NCBI GenBank assembly: GCA_000151295.1
Contig: GG745341.1
Span: forward strand, 282,494-346,493
Length of the DNA: 64,000 nt
From: Allomyces macrogynus ATCC 38327
Taxonomy: Eukaryota; Blastocladiomycota; Blastocladiomycetes; Blastocladiales; Blastocladiaceae
Reading direction: 5' to 3'
Below are positions 44,668-54,576 of this stretch, piece after piece. Both the position numbers and the translations under genes were made by a program. Each line of letters opens with the position of its first letter. Positions within the stretch are counted from its first letter, which is position 1. The notes beneath the pieces are model-generated. The model saw only the letters and a list, made by a program, of their open reading frames with translations. It searched no databases and was not told the origin of the DNA.

Positions 44668-45335
44668 TTTCGGATGGGGGCAAGTGCGAGTTGAGTGGGA
44701 TCACGGCGAGAGACGTCAACTTGGGTTCAGTAAGGGCCAGGCAGTCATCGGCGAGTCGAGATCGGGCACAGAATGGAGATGGAGAGACTGCCCGGTGCAA
44801 ATGCAGCAAGTCGCGTCGTGGTGGAGGTGCCGCGTCGTGGTGGAGGTGCCGCGTCGTGGCGGATTGGAGTGCCGCGGTGGAGGGACTTGTTGTGCATGTC
44901 TTGACTAATGATCAGACTTTATACTTTATCACCTCAATATCATTCACTTGTCCCCCGCGTCGCTTGCTTCACTCTGCCGCTGCTGTCGCTGCCGCCACCC
45001 TGGGAAGAAATGGACCGTGGAAGAACACAACGGACGTTGCGCGTCGTCGTCATGGTCGACGGCTCGAGTGTTTGTCACGGCGTTATTCGCCACCAGTCGC
45101 AGCCAACTCATTCGGCCACGACAACGGCGCGCCGGCTGCCGCCCATGACGCCAGACTCGATTTGTGAACCACGACTTGCTGCACACACTTGAGACTACCT
45201 TCCTATAAATTACTTCGAGTGCCAGACGAGCGCACGACGATCCCTGCCACGTTTCCGAGTGCCTCAGCAACCATTTCTGCCCGTCCGCGCCCAGCGACCT
45301 GAACCCGACTCGCCAACCGCACCACCAAACGAGCC
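44668..45335. promoter_or_regulatory. Divergent promoter region with a 19-bp tandem repeat
   Basis: Separates the Ser-rich gene (minus) from the AN1 zinc-finger gene (plus). Near 44890-44945 the GC content drops (ACTTTATACTTTATCACC), a possible core promoter. Confidence 0.45.
44812..44858. repeat. Tandem 19-bp repeat, about 2.5 copies
   Basis: Unit GTGGAGGTGCCGCGTCGTG at 44821-44839 and 44840-44858, with a partial copy before it. Non-coding, upstream of the Ser-rich gene's start. Confidence 0.85.
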
Positions 45336-46163
45336 ATGGAGCTGCCGGACGTGGGCAAGAACTGCGGGCTCAAGGAATGCAAACAACTCGGTCCGTTCTC
45401 CACCGTGATGGAGCTCTGTCCGACCGTCGGAATGGCCATCGCTGACGGAAGTATGCCCATGATGACCAACGACTAGATTTCCTGCCTTACACCTGTCACC
45501 GATGCCAAGGCGTCTTCTGGTCCGTGCTTTCACGTCTTTGTCAAGAATCGATGACGAAGCTGACGCGCCCTTTTTGTTGCTCCTCTCGTTTCTAGCCATG
45601 AGCACTGGAAACCCGCCGACCATAACTGCCCGCGACTGCACGACCCGGCCTACGACCGCGTCGTCCCACAATGTCCGCTCTGCGGCGTCGCCGGTACGCC
45701 GTGCGTCCCCTCTATTCTTATTGCCGCCATGACGGCTGACCTCTCCACCCACTTACTAGTCCCCGTCGCGCGCAACGAAGACCCGAACGCGCGCATGGAC
45801 GCGCACATTTCCTCCGGGTGCCGCCCCCCACCTTCCTCCGGCGCATCGCCGAACAAGGCCGTCTACGCGCACAAGTGCCACGTGCGCGGGTGCACGAACA
45901 AGTCCGCGGTCGCAATTACGTGCAAGGCGTGCGGGCACCAGTATTGCCTAAAGCACCGCAACGAGCGCGACCATGCGTGTGCGCCGCCCCCACCACCGCC
46001 GACGTCGTCGGCGAGTAGTGCGATGGCCGCGGTTACGAGTCGGTTGGCGAATTTGCCGGCGAATTTGACGGACAGGAAGGGAGCGGGGAGGCGCGGGTCG
46101 AATAAGGGAAGTGGAGGTAGGAAGAATGGGAAGGGCGGGAAAGACGATTGTGTGATTTGTTGA
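45336..46163 (+). CDS. AN1-type zinc finger protein (ZFAND2 family)
   Basis: Exons 45336-45390, 45477-45519, 45596-45693 and 45760-46163, in phase; 199 residues. It starts MELPDVGKNCGLKECKQL like ZFAND2A/B and yeast CUZ1, followed by AN1 finger 1 (LPYTCHRCQGVFC, HEHWKPADHNC), a linker (CPLCGVAVPVARNEDPNARM), and AN1 finger 2 (KCHVRGCTNKSAVAITCKAC, HQYCLKHRNERDHAC). These proteins work with Cdc48/p97 and the proteasome during proteotoxic stress. The Gly/Lys-rich tail ends in CVIC, a CaaX-like box, as human ZFAND2B ends in CSLC. Ubiquitin-interacting motifs of ZFAND2B are not seen. Confidence 0.9.
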
Positions 46164-46473
46164 TGGAGTTAGTTGTGTCGATGCTTGGATTCCTCTTTTG
46201 GCCGTTCGCTCCCGTTTGCAGGAGCTTGGCTTGCTGCCGATTTCGATTGTTGCCTGGCGGAACCGTCTTCTCCACCGTTTTTTGTGTGTAAATAGTGAGA
46301 TAGGTTCATGTTGAAAGGGATAACAGCGCTTGGATTGTGAACGAGGAGAGCAAGACGCAATATTGCGGGCGACGCGCAAGAAGTGGTCATGGGCCAAACA
46401 GCAACACCACAACAACAAAACCGGGTACCCGACAGCAACCGCGCAACAGTATCCCCGTACCCACGCCGGTAAA
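46164..46473. other. Convergent intergenic region
   Basis: Between the 3' ends of the AN1 zinc-finger gene and the Gln-rich gene. Nothing recognisable beyond 3' UTR sequence. Confidence 0.4.
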
Positions 46474-47204
46474 TTACAAATGAATCTCCTGCGAGCACCG
46501 CACGCGCTCGGTGATCGTCACAACTGAGTTGCGCAAATTGACCCACTCAGACAACGCAAACGGCAACTTGCTCACCAAATCCGCCGCCTGCGTCTCGCCC
46601 AACTTCTCCACCAACCGTGCAAACATGAGAAACACGGCAAACGGGCGGTCCGACGCGAGATCCGCACGGAGGTACCGCACGCGCACGGCGCCGCGCGGGC
46701 GCGTCGTGTAGGCCACCTCGTTTAGCACACCAATCAGCCGATCGGCAATCCGCTCGAGCGCGGCCGGGGTCACATCCGCGTTGGTGCGCCCCTTGGACGC
46801 GTTATACTCCAGCAGCGCGACGACCAAGTCCTGCATGCGCACGAGCCGGCCGACGTGCCGTCCCAAGTCCTGGAAACACCCGAGCGGAGACGTGTCTTCG
46901 GGCCGGACGAGCACTTCGTGCGCGACCGAGACAGCGTAGGACGACGGGAGCATCGACGCGCCGGATCCTGATCCGGCCAGGGTGACGTCGTCGCCGTGGA
47001 CGGACGCGGTCGCACCATCGCCGCCGGCACCGTCGTCGTCGAGAACGTCCGACTGCACGGTTGCGACGGTGTGCCAGATCTCGTCCATGCCGGGCACGCC
47101 GCCGTTGGTAGGGGCGTGAGCGGCGCCGGACATGGTGCTAGCGCCGAATGTCGACGAGGCGGTCGCGGAGACGGCCGAGTGCGCGGGGCTCGCGAGTTGC
47201 CGCG

Positions 47205-47272
<68 letters not shown>

Positions 47273-48370
47273 GCGTGGTGCATCCCGCCGCCACCTGCCG
47301 CCATCCCCGCGGCCCGCCCGAGCGTCCCGCCGCCGCCCAACCCGCTCTGCTCTAGTCCGCGCGACGCGGCGCGCGACATGGGCCGCATCGCGCCATGCGC
47401 CATGACGGGCGACGCGACCCCAGCCCGCGCGTTCCCAAACGTCGACTGCCCAAACACCGATCCGGCCTGCGCGAGAACCTTTGGCGACGACGTCGTGCCG
47501 CCGTTCAGCTGCATCTGGTCCATGTTGGCCTCGAGTTGCTGGATGTAGAGAAATTCTTCTTGCGTGTACTGCGGCTCGCCGAGGTGCGACGCGTGCATCC
47601 CGCCGTGGTCGGAGTGGAGCGAGGATTGCATCGATTGCTGCTGCTGCTGCTGTTGCTGCTGGAGGTGCGAGTGGTGCACGCGGCCCATCATCATGGAAGG
47701 TGGGTGCGTGGCGGTGCGCGTCGGCGGCAGAGAGGACGGGTAGGTCGAGGGCGACGCTCGCAGGTGGTGGGGCCGGGCGAGTGCGGTGGGCGGATTTGCG
47801 GGCGCGGCGCGGTACGGCTGGCCGTGGAGCGAGTCGTGCGCGTCGTGCGCGTCGTGTGCGAGCGGTGCGGTCGAGGTGGTGGTCGGCGGTTGGTCTGCGG
47901 TAGCTCCACACTGAACGCATCAGATCGTGTGACTGCGGCACGCCGATCCGCGCACCGGGAAACGAGAGAGGGAGCGTACCGTGCTGGCTCTCAAACAAGC
48001 TGGTCAATCCAGATGCGCCGATAATGGACGCGGTGCGGGAGCCAAACAAGTGCGCCGTGCCGTGGTGGTGCGCGTGGAGTTGGTGTGCGGTGGGCGCGCG
48101 AGACGAGCTGCTTGGCACCGGCGTGGTCGCGTTGCGCGTGGGCGGAAGTGAATAGGATGCGGCGGCCGACAAAGGGCGCGCGGGAGGACGGTGCTTTGTG
48201 GCTGCTGCGGACGGGGAGTCGGCGACGGGCGATGGCGACGGCGAGGGCAAGGCTGTGTTCAAGGAGAGAGAGGAGGTCGGCGCGGCGGTCGCGGGCCTTG
48301 TGAAGGCGGCGGTGACGGGCGGGGAGCGGGGCCCCGGCGTGCCGCTGCGTGATGCAAACGATTCGAACAT
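46474..48370 (-). CDS. Gln-rich protein of unknown function
   Basis: Two exons, 47980-48370 and 46474-47894 (85-bp intron, phase 1), 603 residues. N-terminal Ser/Pro/Ala-rich region, two poly-Gln runs (about 205 and 345), then a compact C-terminal domain of roughly 170 residues (VLVRPEDTSPLGCFQDLGRH, VALLEYNASKGRTNAD, ADLVSKLPFALSEWVNLRN). The splice choice is supported because the upstream part of exon 2 is coding only in this frame (HDAHDAHDSLHGQPYRAAP). Gln-rich composition is common in transcription regulators, but no family is recognised. Confidence 0.7.
47206..47271. repeat. CTG/CAG repeat coding for poly-Gln
   Basis: Twenty-two CTG/TTG triplets on the plus strand (CAG/CAA on the coding strand) within the Gln-rich gene. 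A second run of about nine lies near 47636-47665. Confidence 0.88.
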
Positions 48371-48790
48371 GGTTGGTCGCTGGTGAAGGGAGCGGGGGGG
48401 CGGCGAGCAGCGCGGTGCGGTTGTGGAGCTGGTGCGCACTTGCCGCGGGAGAGGAAGAGGCGCGGGGGGCCGTACAGCCGTGGCATGCGCGGAGCGCGAC
48501 GGCCTGGGAATGAGCACAAGCACTACGGTCGGTCGACGCGCGCGAGTGAGCGGCGTCGTGCGATGGATCGGTGGCCGAAAAGTGGAGCTAACGCGATTGC
48601 CAATGCCCGCGCCCAGGCGGTGTCCGCGTGGCTAATCTGTCTGCGCCAACAGCGTGATCGGCAGGTGCCTGTGCGACTTTCCGCTCTGGGCGCAACCGCG
48701 CCGACCGATCGACCGACTAGCCACCACCGGCCAATCCCAACCACGCCAAGAAAGCAAAAGTATGTATTCTCCTCCATTTCTCGTTTCCCG
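48371..48790. other. Intergenic region between the Gln-rich gene and TMEM184
   Basis: Promoter of the Gln-rich gene and 3' UTR of the TMEM184 gene, both minus strand. No further gene is seen. Confidence 0.35.
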
Positions 48791-51068
48791 CTACAGCGGA
48801 TTATACTCGACCGGCGGTGGCCCGACCGCCGCGACGCGCCGCAATCCATTTGGACTCACCGCCGCGCTGGGTCCACCCGGCGACGTGCCCAACACCGCCG
48901 CCCCATCCGCGCGCAGCGACGCCGGTGCCAGTCCTCCTGCCGCTTCTCCACCCACTCCCGCCGCCACCAATGCCGCCGCGCGATACGGATGGAAGTTCGC
49001 TGCCTCGCGGCGCTCCACCGACCGCGCCCTCGCGGGCCTCACGGGTGTTGCCGCGGGAGCAATCGGCCTGCCCGGTGGTCGCGGGACCGGTAGCACTCGT
49101 CCGGGGAACGCAATATCTTCAATCACCGGGTAATTGTAATCCGCGACGCGCGCGACGGTCACGGCGTCGTGGTAGAGCCGCTCGTCGACCGGGTCGAGTT
49201 CGAGCTCGATGCCCGAATCGCTATCGGACCGGGAAGAAGGTGCGCCCATCATCGATGAGACCGCGGGTGCGAGCGACTCGTACGTGACGACCGGGACGGA
49301 CGGGGACGCTGACCGCGCGAGGAGGGCATCGGTCTCGACGGGGCGGCGGACGGTGGTGAGGAGTGGCGAGGTGAGCAGTGGGGACGTGTGCGGGTGTACG
49401 TCCGTGTCGCTGTCGTCGTCGCCGGCGTCGCTCCACGCGGGCGAGCCCGCGGACCTGTCGGCCTCAAACAGCGGCGCAGCGGCCTGGTCGCTCTCGTCCT
49501 CATCCGATCGCGGATCGTCCGAGGACCGCACGCGCTCGCCCGCAAACCGGCGGCGGATCCCGACTTTTGCGAGCCATCGGCCCCACCGCGACTGCCGCTG
49601 GTGTGCCTTGAGCACGTCGAGCAAGTGTTCAGCCGTCGACAAAGCCGCGAACCGCGTGCCCTGGATCGTGTGGTGTACGTCGGCGGCAATATCGGCCGTG
49701 CCGAGCGCGTCCCACAGGGCGACCGTGAAGGGTAGCCGCGCGGGGCGCACGATCGTGTGCGTCGACGTGTAGCTGGCGGGTAAGAAGGCCGGCGAGTCGG
49801 GCGAGTAGTCGTCGGGGGAGAACGCCCACCCGTGCGCGTAGGACGCAACGAGCATTTCGAAACAGACAAGAAAGTCTTGCAGCGCCTGCGAGATATTGTC
49901 AGTCGAGTAGCCGCCGGCTAAAGATCGCAGAGAAAAGAGCGAGTGAGCATTTGGGGTTGGGCCAAATCGGGTCACGGTGGAGAAGATGCGCTTACACTCT
50001 TGGATGATGCCGAGGTAGACCAAAATCGAAATGACAATGCCTTGCCAAAACGAAAAGAAAATCACGGCCTTGATGCACAAAAACTTGGGCAGTGGGCTAC
50101 ACAATTGGGATTCAAATGAGATTCATGCAAACCGCATCCTGCTGCAGCAACAACACCCGCGCGACAGACGTACCGGTACGGCTTCAAGTCCTCGGCGCAC
50201 GTCACGTAGAACATCATCAAGCAGTATAAACTCCAACTGACGCTCACGTTGTAGAAAAACGAGATCCACACGTAACCCGAGGTCCAAGAGATGTAGCCCT
50301 CCTGGTACCAGTCGATTTGCTTGAGGACCATGGTCAGAACCGTGAAATCGGCTTCAACAGCACGAATTGGAGAATTGCCACTGGGAAGTGGGGGGGGAGG
50401 GAATAAAATGGAACAATGGGAGAGTGAGTCCCGGCAATGAAACCACGCCACCGCTCACTCAAACCGAGACTATGTCGAACATGCAATGCACAACGTACCG
50501 CTTCATCGAAAGAAACACTTTCGGGTTACCAACGTCCCAGCCCCGCGAGAAGAGCGACACGGGGAACGTGTGCGGCGTCGCGAGCCGGCCGCGCAGCGTG
50601 TAGGCGAGCTCGCGCTCACCGCCGAGGTACTCGACGAGCAGGTTGAAGAAGACGTAGATGACAAAGGCCTCGTAGAGGTCGCGCACGGCCTCGATATAGT
50701 CGGCGACGGCCTTGGCGCGCAGGCTCACGAGCGACGAGACAGCGTAGATGGGCACCCTGCATTGCGCGTGGACGTCGTCAGTCGTCGGAAATCAGGGGGT
50801 ATTTGCTGATCCGTGAGCCTAAAGCAGCGCAGCACACACACATCCAGAAAATGCGCAGGATCAGGCGTTGCACGTCCGGGCGCCGGTAGGCCTTCAAGTG
50901 CGCGATCATGGACCGCGCCGTCAAGATGCACGCGAGCACCGTAAAGACGAGCGCCGGGTAGTAGGCGCGGTTGCCGATCTTTTCCCAGCCTTCTTGGACG
51001 TTCGTGCCAATCTCGTTGGCGGCTGCGACGGCAGCGGCCACCAGGGATTGAACGGCGGCAGGCGCCAT
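48791..51068 (-). CDS. TMEM184/DUF300 membrane protein (organic solute transporter-like)
   Basis: Seven-helix membrane protein of the TMEM184/Ost-alpha fold. Exons 50842-51068, 50499-50756, 50174-50380, 49996-50096 and 48791-49917. Family motifs: LRIFWMVPIYAVSSLVSL, DLYEAFVIYVFFNLLVEYLG, YCLMMFYVTCAEDL, LPKFLCIKAVIFFSFWQGIV, and ISQALQDFLVCFEMLVASYA. A long acidic, Ser-rich cytosolic tail follows. In exon 3 the expected segment (AILQFVLLKP) is in one frame, while the exon's splice phases and the following part (FTVLTMVLKQIDWYQEG) are in another. This fits two compensating one-base errors near 50378 and 50346. In the raw frame the protein is 639 residues but that segment is scrambled. Confidence 0.87.
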
Positions 51069-51789
51069 GGTGCAGCCAGTGAAGTTTGCTGGTGGTCGAA
51101 CCGACGGGCTCGCTGCTGCGTTGATGAAATGCTGCTGGTTCGTTTCGACTGGGTATCGAGACCGGGCGCCACCTCAGCGACCGACTCGAGGGCTGGCGGC
51201 GCGGTGGCAGGGAGAGAGCGGACCTGCTGACGTTGGTGTCCGCGGCGTCGAGGGTCGCAGCGTTCTTCAAGTCGCAGCAGTTGGGCCGGGTTCAGCACAG
51301 GACACGGCGGCCTATTGAATCGAATGCATTCCACGGCGGTTGTGCGGATGGTGGTGCTGTGGTCCGGCGGTCAAGGTGACTGTGGTCAACGACGTCGACG
51401 ATAATGCCATGCGGGAGCACAGGTGGTCTGCCCACATGGTCTGGCCATCGAACTACCGGCTGGACAGAAGGCCAGGGCGACACACGTGATGCATTGCAGC
51501 CGGCCGGCCCTCATGGCGCGACCTCCCCCAACACGCTGCACGATTGCCGCGACAGCGACGAGGAAAGGAAGTGGATTATGAGGAAGAACTGCGTCTACAT
51601 CTTTACGTGACAGTGGCAAGGGCGGTGCGGACCCCGCCGGCCAGCAACAACAAAACGACACACGGCTCACGCCATGCAAATCAACAAAAAGCGACAGACC
51701 GGTTCAAAAGGCGAAAAAAAAAATCGACAAGACAAAACGGGCGGGATGGCCGATCGCCGCCCCTCTATGAGCTCGCTTGACCTTGAATC
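51069..51789. other. Intergenic region upstream of TMEM184
   Basis: About 720 bases without a supportable gene. It holds the TMEM184 promoter and the 3' UTR of the Pro-rich membrane protein. Open frames here are short and low complexity. Confidence 0.4.
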
Positions 51790-52650
51790 TTAGTAGCCGT
51801 ACGCGCCCGGCGCTTGGCCAGACTGCTGCGGCTGCGTCGTCATCACGCCCGGGTACGGCGCGGGGCCGCTCGCGGGCGGGTACCCGTTCTGGTACTGTGG
51901 GCCGCTTGCGGGCGGGTAGGCCGGACCGTTCTGTGGGTAAGGCGCAGGAGCACCCTGTGGGTAAGGCGCGGGGCCAGGACCCTGCGAGTAAGGAGCGGGA
52001 CCGCCCTGCTGCGGGTAGGGAGCGGGACCGGCCTGCGGGAAGGGAGCGGGACCGTTCGGCGGGTACGGGCCAGCAGGCGACGACGCGGGCGGGTAAGGGC
52101 CCGCGGGCATCGACGTTGCGGGCGGGTACTGCTGCGTCGTGGTCGTCGTGGTTGTCGTCATGCCGGCGTACGACGAGCTGCCTGTCGCGTGCATCGCAAT
52201 CGACCCGCCCGTCGAGTTGATCGGCACCTTCTGGTCGCCGTACGGCGCAGGCCCACCCGCCGGAGGGTAAGGAGCCGGACCACCCTGGGGCGGGTACGGC
52301 GCGGGGCCATTCCCGGTCGGGTACGACTGCACTGCGGGAGCCATGGGCATGCCCATGGGCGCCGGACTGCCCGACGGGTACATTTGCTCGGGCCCGCCCT
52401 GGTACGTCGGCTGCGGTGGCGACGGGTACCCGTAGGCCGCAGGCTGCGCGGGCGGCGCGTTGTTATATGCGACGGGCGGGGCCGGTTGCGCGGTCGTCGG
52501 CGGGGCCGGTGGGGCCGGCTCGGGCTCGGCCGACGCGCCGTGCAGCTTGGCGGCGGCCTTGTTCATGCGCCGGCGCAGGCCGCCGAGCAGGCCAAAGGCC
52601 ATGAGCACGGCGACGACAATGATCACGACGAATACGGTCTTGAGGCCCAT
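51790..52650 (-). CDS. Pro/Gly/Tyr-rich single-pass membrane protein
   Basis: Single exon, 286 residues. The N-terminus is a membrane helix (TVFVVIIVVAVLMAFGLLGG) followed by a basic stop-transfer (LRRRMNK), so the protein is probably a signal-anchored or type III membrane protein. The rest is built of PAPYP / GPAPYPQ repeats with Gln, Gly and Tyr, a disordered low-complexity chain that could engage SH3/WW domains or the cell wall. A patch of eight Thr lies mid-protein. No known family; fungal cortical proteins have comparable layouts. Confidence 0.75.
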   Translation of the reverse strand: MGLKTVFVVIIVVAVLMAFGLLGGLRRRMNKAAAKLHGASAEPEPAPPAPPTTAQPAPPVAYNNAPPAQPAAYGYPSPPQPTYQGGPEQMYPSGSPAPMGMPMAPAVQSYPTGNGPAPYPPQGGPAPYPPAGGPAPYGDQKVPINSTGGSIAMHATGSSSYAGMTTTTTTTTQQYPPATSMPAGPYPPASSPAGPYPPNGPAPFPQAGPAPYPQQGGPAPYSQGPGPAPYPQGAPAPYPQNGPAYPPASGPQYQNGYPPASGPAPYPGVMTTQPQQSGQAPGAYGY

Positions 52651-53159
52651 CTTGGTGGAGCTGATGGTGCTGGTCGGGATGGTGCGTCGTACGGGCGAGA
52701 GACGCAGACGGGTGCTGGTTGAGGTTGCAAGGGCGAGCCCCACGTCGAACAAACTTGCGCAAGGAGAAGAGTGCGCTTGAGCGCGCTTGAGCGTGTTGCA
52801 GCGTGTCGTCGGCGTCCGCCAAGAGGGCGTCGTTTACCTTTGACAGAGTGGTCGTGGCGGACATGTTGGACGTGCAAACACGGCCAACATCCATGCAAAG
52901 GGATGCGAGGTGGCGTGCAGTGGCGCTGGGAAAACCCGGATCTCGGAAACCTCGCTTTAGAATCTCAAGATCACGGATGCAAGTTTTAGGTTTCGCCACA
53001 CACTTCTCGGTTCTTTGGCTGTTAGTCATCAGGCAAGTGAATCTCGGATCCTGTCTGATCCCGTCGGATTCGAGTAGTCTTCTCCAACAGACCCCCGACA
53101 ACCATGCAACGACAACCACGCAACGACAACCACGCAACGACAGGCTTCAACAAAGCACC
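52651..53159. promoter_or_regulatory. Divergent upstream region, Pro-rich gene / MTQ2
   Basis: Contains short direct repeats around 53101-53145 (CAACCACGCAACGACAA type) just upstream of the MTQ2 start, and a GCGCTTGAGCGCGCTTGAGCG duplication near 52767-52795. Confidence 0.4.
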
Positions 53160-54187
53160 ATGCTGGCGACCCCCGACTTGCGGCACTTGACGGCCGACGA
53201 TTATGACCATATTTATGAGCCAGCAGGTAACGACACTGTGCACAATGGCATGCCAGTCGCGCATGGATGATGCCCAACTGATCCCAACGAGAAGCTGGAC
53301 CTGGACAATGATGCCCAACATGATTCGACCGACCAACCCATTTTGAGCAATAGAGGACACCTTTCTATTCCTTGATGCCCTTGAGGAGGACATGGAGGCC
53401 GTCCTCGCTCCGCGGTGTCCAAGGATTTGCCTTGAAATTGGGTAAATCGTCAATTTTCAGCGGCTTGTACAATGCAACGAACACCTCTCATTCGCGAGCG
53501 TACCTATTGTCCATGTGTAGTTCCGGATCAGGCTGCGTCTCCACATTTTTGGCCATGCATTTGAAGACGCCAACACGTCCGTATCTTCTCCACTCTAGCG
53601 AGCAACGTCCCAGCGCCAGCGCCGCTCACGCTTTATGTCTCGCTGATAGTCTACCTGACCACGGACATCAACCCGCGCGCGTGCACCGCAACACGACGCA
53701 CCGCCGCGCAGAACCGCGTCGTGCACCGACTGGAGCCTGTGCGAACCGACTTGACGGCTGGCCTGCTCCCGCGCCTTCGTGGCGCCATTGATGTGCTCCT
53801 GTTCAACCCGCCGTACGTGCCGACCGAGGTCGCGGAAGTGGTCACGGCCGATACGGCGGCCACGGACCCATCGGATTTGTTGGCCGCGACGTGGGCAGGT
53901 GGACAGCTTGGCCGTGTCGTCACGGACCGCGTGCTGCTGCAGCTGCCCGAGCTGATGGCGCCCAACGGGGTGGCGTACCTCGTGCTGCTCCAGGAGAACA
54001 AGCCCGACGAGATTGCGACCATGATGGCCAAGCTGGGATTCGACATGACGGTACGCGCGCAAATATTGCTGCACTTGGGGGTAGAGCGGAGACTCACACG
54101 GCTCTCATCTGTGCCCAGATTGTCATGCGGCGTCGCGCGGGCCGAGAACGCCTGATGATCGCGCGGTTTAGTCGAACAATCGAATGA
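53160..54187 (+). CDS. MTQ2: MTQ2/N6AMT1, eRF1 glutamine methyltransferase
   Basis: Class I SAM methyltransferase that modifies the GGQ glutamine of release factor eRF1. Five exons: 53160-53226, 53354-53441, 53521-53576, 53650-54050 and 54119-54187; all phases agree and give 226 residues, the family's length. Motifs: YEPAEDTFLFLDALEED, CLEIGSGSGCVSTFLAM (SAM motif I), LTTDINPRACTATRRTAAQN, the catalytic NPPY (DVLLFNPPYVPTEV), and AATWAGGQLGRVVTDRVL, characteristic of MTQ2/N6AMT1 rather than PrmC. Only the fourth exon is evident in a simple frame scan. Confidence 0.93.
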
Positions 54188-54576
54188 TTTGCAGCGTTGC
54201 GCTGCTGTCTTTGTAAGCTCTCAGGGCCAGCGACATTGTGTTAGGTTTTGGCTCAGGGTGCCCTTGGTTCTTCTTCAGGTTTTTGCACTGATGATCAAGG
54301 CCGGTCCCTGCCTGCAAGCTGCATCTTCCCCAGCAAAAAAATGCTCGCGTGCACGGCGAAATCAAGTCTGCACCGCTGCTGGGGCTGGTCGCTTTGCAGC
54401 GTTTGCACTGCCTCTCCTCTCCCTCGTCGTCGACTTGTTGGTCGTGCTTCTTTCTCCTTGCGACCAAGCTCCACCTGACCCCCTTGCAGCTCCCGTTCCC
54501 GCACTGCACGGCGCTCTTTTGGACCCGCATCGCTGTTCCCACGCTCGACTCGACACTGCTGCGACTTTGATAGGCC
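54188..54576. other. Intergenic region between MTQ2 and alanine aminotransferase
   Basis: Holds the MTQ2 3' UTR and the aminotransferase promoter. CT-rich tracts near 54410-54460 lie in the usual promoter position. No gene is supported. Confidence 0.4.

Noticed and set aside
47206..47271. CRISPR-like or satellite array
   Set aside because: It is a simple CAG/CAA coding repeat (poly-Gln) without spacers.
53022..53453. 143-codon minus-strand frame overlapping the MTQ2 5' end
   Set aside because: MTQ2 exons 1 and 2 on the plus strand are confirmed by family motifs and phase; the antisense frame has only repeats such as VVAWLSLRGCR.
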